Source of the DNA: CAZVFX01 sp964626565
GTDB lineage: Bacteria; Myxococcota_A; UBA9042; CAIXZC01
Direction of reading: 5' to 3'
NCBI GenBank assembly: GCA_964626565.1
Contig: CAZVFX010000012.1
Coordinates: forward strand, 23,091-87,090
DNA length: 64,000 nucleotides
Below, piece after piece: positions 9,426-20,000 of this stretch (its first letter is position 1; every line of letters begins with the position of its first letter). The notes under the pieces are model-generated. The model searched no databases. It saw only the letters and a list, made by a program, of their open reading frames with translations, and had not been told where the DNA came from. A program made the position numbers and the translations under genes.

Positions 9426-12400
9426 ATGAGCAGAATTCGAAGTGTGCAAGTAAGATTCCGGACTGTTTGCGCAGCGCTTACCTTTCTGATGCTGGCCGGG
9501 TGCCTGGATACGGCGATTCCCGAACACGACCCGTTGGACCTTGGCGCCGGCACACCGGACGAACTGGCCGCGTCGGACGTCGGGGGTGGAGACGGCGAGG
9601 TATCCATTCATGGCGGAGATACCGACGCCACTGCGGATGTTGACCCAGCCGAGATCTTCGTAGACGCCGCTGAGGTCGACATCCCGGCAGACCTCTCCGA
9701 CCAGGTGGATCAGTGGGATGCGAGCGAATGTCTCGAGGGCTGCGCCGACACCCTCGACGTCGAAGAAGACTTGGAGGTCTGCACGCCGGATTGCGATGGT
9801 AAGGAGTGCGGGGACGACGGGTGCGGCGCCCAGTGCGGCGAATGCGAACTGGGAGAGGTTTGCGTTGAAGGTGCCTGCGAATGCGCCAAGAACTGCCTGG
9901 ACAAGGATTGCGGCGACGACGGTTGTGGCGGGTCCTGCGGCGAGTGCGACGACGGCGACACCTGTTCGGAAGAGGGGCAATGCGAGTGCACGTTTGCAGC
10001 GTGTGCGGCGGCCTGTTGCGCCGCCGGCGAGGTTTGCTCCCCCGAGGAGGCGTGCTGCCTTCCTGCGTGCGAAAACAAGCAGTGTGGAGACGACGGATGC
10101 GGCGGCCTTTGCGGAGAATGCCCGGGCGCCCAGGACCTGTGTGAAGACGGACACTGCGTGTGTCTTGCTGAGTGTGATGGCAAATCGTGCGGTGACGACG
10201 ACGGCTGCGGAAACGGCTGCGTGGTCCAGGACTGCGACGGTTTCCAGGAGGAGTGTATCGACGGTAACTGCACCTGCGTACCGGATTGCGAGGGTGTGGA
10301 GTGTGGCGACGACGGCTGCGGCGGCGAGTGCGGGCCTTGTACCGGCCTCCAGGACGACTGCGTTGAGGGCAGTTGCGTGTGTCAGCCGGCTTGTGAGAAC
10401 CTCGAATGCGGCCCTGACGGGTGCGAAGGCTCTTGTGGACAATGTGGCGGCGTCCAGGAAGCGTGCGTCGACGGTTCGTGCACGTGCCAGCCGGCCTGCG
10501 CAGGCATGGAGTGCGGGGATGACGGCTGCGGCGGAGCGTGCGGCGACTGCACCGGTCCCCAGGCTGAGTGCTCGCAGGGTGTTTGCATTTGCCTGCCGGA
10601 ATGCGCCGGGAAGGAGTGCGGATCGGATGGGTGTGGCGGCCAGTGCGGTGATTGCGAAAGCAGCCAGGATGTCTGTTTCGGCGGCTCGTGCCTCTGCATA
10701 CCGGATTGCGAGGGAAAAGAGTGCGGCGACAGCGGTTGTGGCAGCCTGTGCGCGCCCGGCTTCTGCCCGGGCCCGCAAGATGATTGCGTGACGGGAGTGT
10801 GTGTGTGCCAGCCCGACTGCAACGGCAAGGAGTGCGGCGACGATGGTTGCGGCGGTTCCTGCGGCGCCTGCTCCGACGAGCTTGCCTGCACCATCAACTC
10901 GTGCGTGGACGGCATGTGCGAATTCCCCGTCCAGGACTTCTTCTGCCTGCTGCAGGGCATCTGCGTGCCCTCGGGGACGGAGAATCCGTTCAACGTGTGC
11001 GAGAAATGCCAGCCGGCGCTCTCGAAGTCGGCGTGGACTCCACTGCTCGACGGCACGCCCTGCGGCCCCGAGATGCTGTGCCACACGGGCAGTTGCTGTG
11101 ACGTGGGCGCCAACTGCCAGGGCAAGGAGTGCGGGCCCAACGGTTGCGGCGGTTCGTGCGGCACCTGCCCTGGCCCTCAAGATGTGTGCTCCGGCGGGCT
11201 GTGTGAATGCGCTCCCGACTGCGATGGCAAGGAGTGCGGCGACGACGGGTGCGGGGGTGCATGCGGCCAGTGTTCCGGCGGCAAGGTCTGTACGTTCGCC
11301 ATATGCACGTGCCTCCCCAACGACCATACCGAATGCTGCGGAGACGACGCCTGCACCGTGGACAGTTGCGGGACGATGGGTGAAGTGGTTGCGGTCTGCC
11401 CCTTCGGGTGCACCGGAGGAGAGTGCGACAACTGCCAGCCGGACTGCGTCGAAAAGGAGTGCGGGGCCGACGGCTGCGGAGGCAGTTGCGGCGCCTGTAC
11501 CGGCCCCCAGGAGTTATGCCAGAGCAGCAGTTGCGTCTGCCAGCCGGACTGCGCCGGAAAGGAGTGCGGTCCCGACGGATGCGGGGGAGAATGCGGCGCT
11601 TGTACTGGTCCCCAGGAGGAGTGCCTCAGCGGATTGTGCACGTGCGTGCCGCAGTGCGAAGGTAAGGAGTGCGGCGACGACGGTTGCGGGGGCGAGTGTG
11701 GTGCTTGCTTCGGCTTGCAGGAGGACTGCCTCGATGGGGATTGCGTTTGCCAGCCGGCGTGCGAGGGTAAGGAGTGCGGTCCCGACGGGTGCGGCGGATT
11801 GTGCGGCGATTGTGACGACGCCTTGCCCTGCACCGATGAGACTTGTGTGGACGGCGGCTGCACGTCGACGATCCTGGATCTATACTGCTTGCCGGAGGAG
11901 GAGTGCGTACCCCAGGACGGGTTGAACCCTTCCAATCCGTGCGAATCGTGCCAGCCCGGAGCCAGCCAGGGAGGCTGGACCGCGGTTGTCGACGGCCAGG
12001 AGTGCGGAGTGGGCGCCCTTTGCCTTGGCGGTGCGTGCTGCGATTATGCTGCCAACTGTGAAGGAAAGGAGTGCGGCAGCGACGGCTGCGGAGGCATTTG
12101 TGGTGAATGCGCCGGCCCCCAGGAGGTGTGCTCCAACGGGTTGTGCCTGTGTCTGCCCGACTGCGCCGACAGCGAGTGCGGCGACGACGGCTGCGGTGGC
12201 TCCTGCGGCATTTGCCCCGGCCCCCAAGACGCATGCCAAGGCGGCCAGTGCATCTGCCAGCCCGATTGTTTGGATAAGGAGTGCGGAGAGGATGGCTGCG
12301 GCGGATCCTGCGGCCAGTGTGACGATGCGCTCTCCTGCACCGGTGATTCGTGTATCGGAAACTCCTGCACCTTCGAATTGCTGGATCAGTTCTGCCTCAT

Positions 12401-13019
12401 CGCGGGTGAGTGCGAGCCGGAGTGGACCGCCAACCCGGACAACGCCTGTGAGCAATGCGACCCGGCCGCGGCAACCGACGCGTGGACTTGGGTAGCCGAC
12501 GGGACTTCCTGCGGCAACGGCGGGGAGATCTGCTACCAGGGGGCATGTTGCGATAAACCCTCCAACTGCTCCGGCCAGGAATGCGGCGACGACGGGTGCG
12601 GAGGAACGTGCGGCGATTGCCTGGCGGGATACGGATGCAGTTCGGGCGCCTGTATCGGCTCGTGCGAAGGATATTGCGGGCAGAAGAGCGCGGGCGGATG
12701 CTGGTGCGACAGCCAGTGCTTCGGTTACGGCGACTGCTGCACGGACGTTTGCGTGTACTGCACTGACCTGACCACTTGCGCCGGCGGCGCTTGCGGTGAC
12801 GGCATATGCAGCGCCCAGAAGAACGACAGTTGCGCAACTTGCGCGCCGGATTGCCCGTGCGCTGAGAACGAGGTTTGCGCGAGCGGCGTGTGCTGCGCGC
12901 CGGCCTGTGAGGGCAAAGAGTGCGGTTCCGACGGCTGTGGCGGATCGTGCGGAAGCTGTCAACAATTGTACGGCTCGGATTGGGTATGCTCGAGCGGAAA
13001 ATGCTACTACGACGACTAG
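9426..13019 (+). CDS. Giant cysteine-rich lipoprotein 1, with a somatomedin-B-like module
   Basis: A protein of 1197 residues. A short hydrophobic N-terminus ends in LAGC (lipobox), then an acidic linker of about 90 residues. After that come 21 copies of a roughly 38-residue repeat centred on CxGKECGDDGCGGSCGxC. These are interrupted by a second module (C..DGxCxF..FC, CVPxGxxNPxNxCExCQP, W, DGxxCG, CC). Near the C-terminus, residues about 1079-1112, the Cys pattern CEGYCG...CWCDSQCF..GDCC...C matches the eight-Cys somatomedin-B fold. It should be surface-anchored and heavily disulfide-bonded. It is the first of three consecutive paralogs with almost no spacing. Ligand and function are unknown; adhesion or a fibrous coat is possible. 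GGGAG lies about 11 bp before the ATG. Confidence 0.85.
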   Translation: MSRIRSVQVRFRTVCAALTFLMLAGCLDTAIPEHDPLDLGAGTPDELAASDVGGGDGEVSIHGGDTDATADVDPAEIFVDAAEVDIPADLSDQVDQWDASECLEGCADTLDVEEDLEVCTPDCDGKECGDDGCGAQCGECELGEVCVEGACECAKNCLDKDCGDDGCGGSCGECDDGDTCSEEGQCECTFAACAAACCAAGEVCSPEEACCLPACENKQCGDDGCGGLCGECPGAQDLCEDGHCVCLAECDGKSCGDDDGCGNGCVVQDCDGFQEECIDGNCTCVPDCEGVECGDDGCGGECGPCTGLQDDCVEGSCVCQPACENLECGPDGCEGSCGQCGGVQEACVDGSCTCQPACAGMECGDDGCGGACGDCTGPQAECSQGVCICLPECAGKECGSDGCGGQCGDCESSQDVCFGGSCLCIPDCEGKECGDSGCGSLCAPGFCPGPQDDCVTGVCVCQPDCNGKECGDDGCGGSCGACSDELACTINSCVDGMCEFPVQDFFCLLQGICVPSGTENPFNVCEKCQPALSKSAWTPLLDGTPCGPEMLCHTGSCCDVGANCQGKECGPNGCGGSCGTCPGPQDVCSGGLCECAPDCDGKECGDDGCGGACGQCSGGKVCTFAICTCLPNDHTECCGDDACTVDSCGTMGEVVAVCPFGCTGGECDNCQPDCVEKECGADGCGGSCGACTGPQELCQSSSCVCQPDCAGKECGPDGCGGECGACTGPQEECLSGLCTCVPQCEGKECGDDGCGGECGACFGLQEDCLDGDCVCQPACEGKECGPDGCGGLCGDCDDALPCTDETCVDGGCTSTILDLYCLPEEECVPQDGLNPSNPCESCQPGASQGGWTAVVDGQECGVGALCLGGACCDYAANCEGKECGSDGCGGICGECAGPQEVCSNGLCLCLPDCADSECGDDGCGGSCGICPGPQDACQGGQCICQPDCLDKECGEDGCGGSCGQCDDALSCTGDSCIGNSCTFELLDQFCLIAGECEPEWTANPDNACEQCDPAAATDAWTWVADGTSCGNGGEICYQGACCDKPSNCSGQECGDDGCGGTCGDCLAGYGCSSGACIGSCEGYCGQKSAGGCWCDSQCFGYGDCCTDVCVYCTDLTTCAGGACGDGICSAQKNDSCATCAPDCPCAENEVCASGVCCAPACEGKECGSDGCGGSCGSCQQLYGSDWVCSSGKCYYDD
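12660..12761 (+). other. Somatomedin-B-like domain within lipoprotein 1
   Basis: The segment has the cysteine order C-x3-C, then CxC, C, CC and C-x2-C, with the characteristic GDCC. Somatomedin-B domains bind protein partners in animal vitronectin and related proteins and occur sporadically in bacteria. The assignment rests on the cysteine spacing and GDCC only. Confidence 0.55.
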
Positions 13020-13033
13020 CTGTGGAGTGAGGG

Positions 13034-16000
13034 ATGATTGAGCACCTGAAGAGTGAAGTAATTGTGTTCGCCCTGGTCTTGACGGCGCTTGGTCTGCTGA
13101 ACGGTTGCCTGGACACGGGGGTCCCCCACCATCCGGGGCTGGATGGAGTGGCTGGGGACGTATCGGTCGCGGACGCCGGGGATCTGCTGTCGGATGACAC
13201 CGACCTTACGGCGGAGGAGTTGCCCGACGTCACCGTGCCGGATGACGGGGAAGTGCTGCAACCCGACATCCCCCTGGATTCGGAGCCGGCCGATGCGGAA
13301 GAGGACGCCGGGGACACGGCCATCCCCTCGGATGCGGACGTCGATGACGGCGGCTGCGAAGCCGACTGTGAAGCACCTGACGCGGAAGTGTGGGAAGAAT
13401 ATGTCTGTGAGGGGGATTGCGACGGCAAGGGCTGTGGCGAGGACGACGGTTGCGGTGACGCGTGTGTAGTCCAGGACTGCGCCGGTGAGCAGGAGATGTG
13501 CCTCGAAATTGAAGCCGAGGTGGGGTGCTGGTGCGTACCCGACTGCGAAAGCCTCGACTGCGGAGATGACGGGTGTGGCGGGACGTGTGGAGAATGCCTC
13601 GAAGAACAGCACGAGTGCCAGGAGGGGGCTTGTGTCTGCATCCCGGACTGCGACGGCAAGGAATGCGGCGGTGATGGCTGCGGCGGCAACTGCGGAGAAT
13701 GCCTGGACGCACAACACGAGTGCCAGGAAGGGGCGTGCGTCTGCGTTCCCGAATGCCAGGACAAAGAGTGTGGCGAAGACGGTTGTGACGGGAGTTGCGG
13801 TGAGTGTACCGGCCCCCAGGCGGAATGCTCCCAGGGAATTTGCACCTGCATCCCGGACTGCGTGGACAAAGACTGCGGAACCGATGGATGCGGCGGTGAT
13901 TGCGGGGTGTGCCCCGGCGACCAGGACATCTGCTTTGGCGGCGGGTGCATTTGCATTCCCGCTTGCGACGGCAAGAACTGCGGGGATGACGGCTGCGGTA
14001 GCCTGTGCGCACCCGGCTTCTGCCCCGGTCCCCAGGATGCGTGCGTGTCCGGAGTCTGCACCTGCCTTCCCGAATGCGAGGGCAAGGAATGCGGGGCAGA
14101 CGGATGCGGCGGCACCTGCGGGGCGTGCGTTGACGAGTTGAGTTGCACCAACAGCGTGTGCGACCAAGGATTGTGCCAGTTCCCGGTGCAGGACTTCTTC
14201 TGTCTCGTTGAAGGGATTTGCGTACCGTCGGGGACGGAAAATCCCCAGAACGTATGCGAGAAATGTCAGCCGGCCATTTCGAAGCTGGCGTGGTCGTCAC
14301 TTCCCGACGGGCTGACCTGCGGCGCTGACATGGCCTGCTACCAGGGGAGCTGCTGCGATTTCGGGGCAAATTGCGAAGGCAAGGAGTGCGGAGACGACGG
14401 GTGCGGCGGCACATGCGCCGAGTGCGAGGGTTCTCAAGACATTTGCGTGGACGGTTTGTGTGAATGTCAACCCGCTTGCGACGGGATTGAGTGCGGGAGC
14501 GACGGTTGTGGGAGCGAATGCGGCTCGTGCGATGGCGGAAAATTGTGCGTCGACGGTGCGTGCTCCTGTGTGCCCGAATTTTCTGATGGCTGTTGTGGAA
14601 ACAACGTGTGCTGGTTCGATAGCTGCGGAGTCCAGGGCGGCACCGTCGCGGAGTGTCAGCACGGCTGCATCGATGGCGAATGCGACAACTGCACCCCGGA
14701 TTGCAACGGCAAGGTGTGCGGGGCTGACGGTTGCGGTGGAGAGTGCGGCGTTTGCGTCGGTCCACAGGATTTGTGCGTAGGCGGGGCGTGTATCTGCCAG
14801 CCCCTCTGCACCGACCTTGTGTGCGGAGAAGACGGATGCGGCGGCTCGTGTGGCGACTGCGTCGGACCGCAGGAGTTGTGCGTCGGCGGGGACTGCGTCT
14901 GCCAGCCCGATTGCGTAGGCAAGCAGTGCGGCGACGATGGCTGCGGCGGCGACTGTGGCATCTGCACCGGGCCGCTGGACCTATGCGTAGCCGGCTCGTG
15001 TGAATGCCAACCGGCGTGCGCCGGGAAGGCTTGCGGACCCGATGGATGCGGCGGCGTGTGCGGAGAGTGCGACGACCTCCTCGCTTGCACCGACGATAGC
15101 TGTGTGGGGGGTGCCTGTGCATCCACCATCCTCGGCCTGTATTGCGTACTCGAGGGTAGCTGCGTACCCACTGGCGAGTTGAACCAGACCAACCTGTGCG
15201 AAGAGTGCGCACCGGGGATCTCCCAGGACGCCTGGACCCCCCTGGCGGACGGTGCGGGTTGTGGTGACGGCATGGCTTGTTATCAAGGGGCCTGCTGTAA
15301 TTACGCGGCGAATTGTACCGGAAAAGACTGCGGCTCGGACGGCTGCGGCGGCGGTTGTGGGAGTTGCACCGGCCCCCAGGACGTGTGCCTGAGCGGTCTG
15401 TGCACCTGTATTGCCGAATGCACTGGGAAAGAGTGCGGGGCAGATGGCTGCGGCGACGACTGCGGGGTGTGCCCCGGCCCGCAGGACCTGTGCAATGAGT
15501 CCGGTCTGTGTGAATGCATCCCAGCCTGCGAGGGGAAGGTGTGCGGGGCTGACGGCTGTGGTGGATCTTGTGGTGAGTGCGCCTGCGGAGAGGAGTGCAG
15601 CACCGGCGCTTGCGTCTTCACCGCGTGCGACGGCCTGAACTGCGGGACTGACGGTTGTGGCGGCTCGTGCGGAACCTGCACCGGCCCCCAGGACATCTGT
15701 ATTGACGGCCTGTGCACCTGCGCACCGTTCTGCACGGGGAAGGAATGCGGGCCGGACGGCTGTGGCGAAGAGTGCGGGACCTGCGACCCGGGTCAGGTAT
15801 GCATCAACGGGCTGTGCCCGCCCCCCGGAGACGAGTGTTACGACGACAACAACGATAACTGGGACGGTTGTACCGACGGCGGCCTCACGGAATTCGGGAC
15901 CAGCCTAGAGACTACGGGAGACCAGTTCTATCCCGCGGCCGGGGTCTTTGAAGACGGAGGTTACGTAATTGCCTGGCAAAGTAAGGACCAGGACGGCGAC

Positions 16001-17041
16001 GACTTCGGCGTCTTTGTCCGGGCCTTTGATGCTGCCGGCGGCACAACAGGCCCTGAGGTTCAGGTGAACCAGGTGGCAACCGATATTCAACAGAACCCGG
16101 ACCTGGCGGTGCTTGCCGACGGTGGCTTTGTCGTGACGTGGGAATCCAAGAACCAGGATGGCGACGGCTTTGGGATTTTCGCTCGCCTGTTCCAGGGCGA
16201 CGGCGACCCTTCCGGCAATGAATTCGGTGTGAATTCCTACACCGAGGGTGACCAGTTCAACCCCGCGGCCGCGGCCCTTCCCGGCGGCCACTTTCTGGTG
16301 GTCTGGGACGGCGAGGGAGACGAAGACGACAAGGGTGTCTTCTGCCAACGAAAAACCGGCTCGGGAGCGAAGCAGGGGTTGGCAAAACAGGTCAACACCG
16401 AAACCGACGACACCCAGGCCTTCCCTGCGGTTGCCGCACTGGGAGGGGATGATTTCGTGGTGGTATGGCAAAGCAAGGACCAGGACGGCAACGCCAACGG
16501 GATATTCGGCCAGAGAATGATGGGCAATTGTGCCAAGGCAGGCAGTGAATTCCAGGTCAACACTTATTACTCGGGGGAGCAGATGTCCCCTGCGGTCACC
16601 GGCCTTGCCGGGGGTGACTTTGTGGTCATGTGGCATGGCAAAAATGACGTCGACAGCATGGGCATCCATGGGCAGGCGTACCAGGCGGACGGCACCCTCG
16701 AAGGCCAGCAGTTCATGATCAACGCCACCGTGGCGGAGAACCAACTCTACCCCTGTGCGGCCCACACCGGCGGTGGCGCTTTCGTGTCGGGCTGGGAGAG
16801 CAACAAACAGGACGGCAACGCCCACGGAGTGGTGGGACGCCGGTTCCTGGGCGACCTGACCCCGGCCGGGGCCGAATTCGTGGCCAACGTCTACTTCGAC
16901 AGCGAGCAGAGGGCGGTGGACTGCGCCGCCTTCGACGACGGCTCATACATCTTCGCCTGGCACGGTAAGGACCAGGATGGAGACGGATACGGGGTATTTG
17001 CGCAACGATATGGAGCGGATGGTGCGAAAATCTATCACTAG
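13034..17041 (+). CDS. Giant cysteine-rich lipoprotein 2, with C-terminal seven-repeat beta-propeller
   Basis: A protein of 1335 residues starting 14 bp after lipoprotein 1. The lipobox is LNGC near residue 28, followed by an acidic linker. Residues about 120-930 carry 18 copies of the CGxDGCGG repeat plus two copies of the FPVQDFFC/QPxxS module shared with its neighbours. The last about 375 residues (from about 15915) are different: seven repeats of the form GDQFYPAxxxxxDGGYVIxW, QSKDQDGxGxGVFxQR. That count fits a seven-bladed beta-propeller. The DQDG segments resemble calcium-binding loops. Likely surface-displayed by a lipid anchor with the propeller outermost. No enzyme motif was recognised. 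The downstream gene overlaps its 3' end. Confidence 0.85.
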   Translation: MIEHLKSEVIVFALVLTALGLLNGCLDTGVPHHPGLDGVAGDVSVADAGDLLSDDTDLTAEELPDVTVPDDGEVLQPDIPLDSEPADAEEDAGDTAIPSDADVDDGGCEADCEAPDAEVWEEYVCEGDCDGKGCGEDDGCGDACVVQDCAGEQEMCLEIEAEVGCWCVPDCESLDCGDDGCGGTCGECLEEQHECQEGACVCIPDCDGKECGGDGCGGNCGECLDAQHECQEGACVCVPECQDKECGEDGCDGSCGECTGPQAECSQGICTCIPDCVDKDCGTDGCGGDCGVCPGDQDICFGGGCICIPACDGKNCGDDGCGSLCAPGFCPGPQDACVSGVCTCLPECEGKECGADGCGGTCGACVDELSCTNSVCDQGLCQFPVQDFFCLVEGICVPSGTENPQNVCEKCQPAISKLAWSSLPDGLTCGADMACYQGSCCDFGANCEGKECGDDGCGGTCAECEGSQDICVDGLCECQPACDGIECGSDGCGSECGSCDGGKLCVDGACSCVPEFSDGCCGNNVCWFDSCGVQGGTVAECQHGCIDGECDNCTPDCNGKVCGADGCGGECGVCVGPQDLCVGGACICQPLCTDLVCGEDGCGGSCGDCVGPQELCVGGDCVCQPDCVGKQCGDDGCGGDCGICTGPLDLCVAGSCECQPACAGKACGPDGCGGVCGECDDLLACTDDSCVGGACASTILGLYCVLEGSCVPTGELNQTNLCEECAPGISQDAWTPLADGAGCGDGMACYQGACCNYAANCTGKDCGSDGCGGGCGSCTGPQDVCLSGLCTCIAECTGKECGADGCGDDCGVCPGPQDLCNESGLCECIPACEGKVCGADGCGGSCGECACGEECSTGACVFTACDGLNCGTDGCGGSCGTCTGPQDICIDGLCTCAPFCTGKECGPDGCGEECGTCDPGQVCINGLCPPPGDECYDDNNDNWDGCTDGGLTEFGTSLETTGDQFYPAAGVFEDGGYVIAWQSKDQDGDDFGVFVRAFDAAGGTTGPEVQVNQVATDIQQNPDLAVLADGGFVVTWESKNQDGDGFGIFARLFQGDGDPSGNEFGVNSYTEGDQFNPAAAALPGGHFLVVWDGEGDEDDKGVFCQRKTGSGAKQGLAKQVNTETDDTQAFPAVAALGGDDFVVVWQSKDQDGNANGIFGQRMMGNCAKAGSEFQVNTYYSGEQMSPAVTGLAGGDFVVMWHGKNDVDSMGIHGQAYQADGTLEGQQFMINATVAENQLYPCAAHTGGGAFVSGWESNKQDGNAHGVVGRRFLGDLTPAGAEFVANVYFDSEQRAVDCAAFDDGSYIFAWHGKDQDGDGYGVFAQRYGADGAKIYH

Positions 17042-20000
17042 CCGGGCGCTGCTCATCGCAGTCCTGCTGGGCGGCTGCCTGGACAAAGAATTGCCGCTGA
17101 CGCTCCCGGACGGAAACGCGATTCCGGATCTTCGGTTGGGGGAATTGGGACCCGATGTTCCGGGAGACACCGGCGACCTGCCGGGTGACGGTCCCCTGGA
17201 CATCGGAGACGCCGATCTATCCGACGCGAGCGACACCGACCTGAATCTGAGCGATGCGGAGCCGGACCTTGCCGACGGAGATGGCTGGCTTGCGGAGGTT
17301 GATGCCGAACTGGTAGCGGACCTCAGCGATATCCCGGATCAGGTGGACGCAATTGATCTGGAAGCCGGTGATCTGCCCGCGGACAAGTGGGACAGCCAGG
17401 ACCTGGCCGAAACTGATACGCCTTGTGTAGCATCGTGCGAGGGGATCGATTGCGGTGACGACGGCTGCGGCGGCGACTGCGGCGCCTGTGACAGCCTTCA
17501 AGAAGAGTGTATAGAGGGGCTCTGCGTCTGCTCACCTGCCTGCGACGGCGTCGAATGCGGTGAAGACGGCTGCGGGGGAAGCTGCGGAGAGTGCCAGGGG
17601 TCACAGGAATTGTGCCTCGTAGGCGCTTGCGTGTGCGTCCCGATGTGCGAGGACATGTACTGCGGATCCGACGGCTGCGGCGGCTCGTGTGGCGGGTGCG
17701 GGTGCGGCGAAGAGTGTGTTGAGGCCCAGTGCATCTTTACTGCGTGCGACGGTTTCGAGTGCGCGGCGGACGGCTGCGGCGGTAGCTGCGGCGAATGCGG
17801 TTGCGGGGAGGTCTGCTTCAACGGCGGGTGTGTTTCCAACGCGTGCGCAAATTTGGAGTGCGGCGACGACGGCTGCGGCGGCAGTTGCGGCCAGTGCACA
17901 GGTCAACAATCTATATGTGACGCGGGCACATGCACCTGCATCCCCGATTGCGGAGCCAACCAATGCGGTGGAGACGGTTGCGGCGGCAGTTGCGGCGAAT
18001 GCCCCGGGGAGCAGGACATCTGCTTCAACGGAACCTGCCTGTGCATCGCGGACTGCACCGGCAAGGAGTGCGGTGAGGACGGCTGCGGCAGTTTGTGCGC
18101 GCCCGGCTTCTGCGCAGGCGTTCAGGAAGATTGCGTCGATGGGATGTGTGTGTGCCAACCCGACTGCACAGGTAAGGAGTGCGGCCCCTCCGGCTGCGGC
18201 AGCTCCTGCGGCCCCTGCTTCGATGGGCTGGGTTGCACCAACGACACATGTGCGGAAGGATTGTGCGAATTCCCGGTGCAGGACTTCTTCTGCAATCTGC
18301 AGGGCGTTTGCCTGCCTTCAGGGACGGAGAACCCGCAAAACTCCTGCGAAAAATGCCAGCCGGCCATTTCCAAGAGCGGGTGGACGCCGCTGCCGGACGG
18401 ATTTCCATGCGGAGCATCCAAGGTCTGTTTCGCCGGTACCTGCTGCGACCAGGCTGCCGGCTGCCTCGACAAAGATTGTGGTGACGACGGCTGCGGCGGG
18501 AGTTGCGGTAACTGCAGCGGACAGCAGGTTTGCTCCGCCGAAGGACTGTGCGAGTGTGTTCCCGATTGCACGGACAAGGAGTGCGGTGACGACGGCTGCG
18601 GCGGGAGTTGCGGCGACTGCCTCGACGGCAAGCTCTGTGGGGGCGGCGCGTGTGAGTGCGTCCCCGAGCATTCCGACGACTGCTGCGGCGACGATGTGTG
18701 CTGGTTCGACAGTTGCGGAATTCAGGGCGAAGTTGTTGCCCAGTGCCCCTTCGGTTGCGTGGGCGGGGCGTGTGACAACTGTTCACCTGCGTGTGTGGGA
18801 AAACAGTGTGGTCCCGATGGCTGCGGCGGTGTTTGCGGAAGTTGCGCCGGGCCCCAGGAGACTTGCTCCAGCGGGCAGTGCACCTGCGTCCCCGCCTGTG
18901 CGGGAGTGGAATGCGGCGATGACGGCTGCGGCGACAGTTGCGGCGCCTGCGTCGGGCCGCAGGAGGTGTGTACCGACGGGCTGTGCGCCTGCGTCCCCGA
19001 ATGTGCGGCGAAGGAGTGCGGCGACGACGGCTGTGGGGGCAGTTGCGGAAGTTGCACCGGCCTGCAGGAGGAATGCTCAGCCGGACTTTGCACCTGCGTC
19101 CCCGATTGTTTCGGTAAGATATGCGGCGAGGACGGGTGCGGAGACCTGTGCGGAAGCTGCGAGGATTTCCTGGCCTGCACCAGCGATGGATGTGTGGACG
19201 GAGCCTGCTCGTTCAACATCAACCCGACTAACTGCCTCGTCGGGGGCGTGTGCTATGACGACGGAGACCTGAACCTCGAGGTTCCCTGTCAACAATGCTC
19301 GGCAGGAACCGACCAGGACGGCTGGACCGTCCAGGCCGACGGCATCCCCTGCGACGGCGCCGGAGTATGCAACAACGGCTCCTGCTGCTACCCCGCGGAT
19401 AACTGCACCGGCAAGGACTGCGGGTCGGACGGCTGCGGGGGAATGTGCGGTCTGTGCACCGGCCAGGAGGTGTGCCTCAACGATCTTTGCCAGTGCATTC
19501 CCGATTGCACGGGCAAGGAATGCGGCGACGACGGCTGCGGCGGTTCCTGCGGCATCTGCCCGGGCCCCCAGGACTTCTGCTCCAATGGAATCTGCAACTG
19601 CGCGCCCGAGTGTACGGGCATCGAGTGCGGCGACGACGGATGCAACGGTTCGTGCGGCGCGTGCCCGGGACCGCAGGACGTTTGTTCCAGCGGAGTCTGC
19701 ACCTGCCAACCCGACTGTATTGGCAAAAGCTGCGGCGATGACGGTTGCACGGGGAGTTGCGGCGCCTGCAACGACGGTATCCAGTGCACCGACGACTCGT
19801 GCAACGCGGGAACATGCGAGTTCCTGCTTCAGGCCGGAAACTGCCTTATTTCGGGTGCGTGTGTCCCTGACGGGCAGGTGAACGCAACCAACGTTTGCGA
19901 ATCGTGCCAGCCCACACAATCCACCGCTGGCTACACCCCCCTGCCTGACGGCACGTCCTGCGGCGTCAGCAAGTCGTGCTACCTCGGACAGTGCTGCGAC

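Noticed and set aside
9381..19272. Very long open frames on other strands and frames (for example 9381-11327, 12397-14151, 13230-15212 minus; 17689-19272 plus)
   Set aside because: They mirror the GC-rich cysteine-repeat genes. Their translations are low-complexity (Ala/Pro/Ser/His or Arg runs), with no family motifs and no ribosome sites, whereas the frames I kept have lipoprotein signals and ordered repeats.
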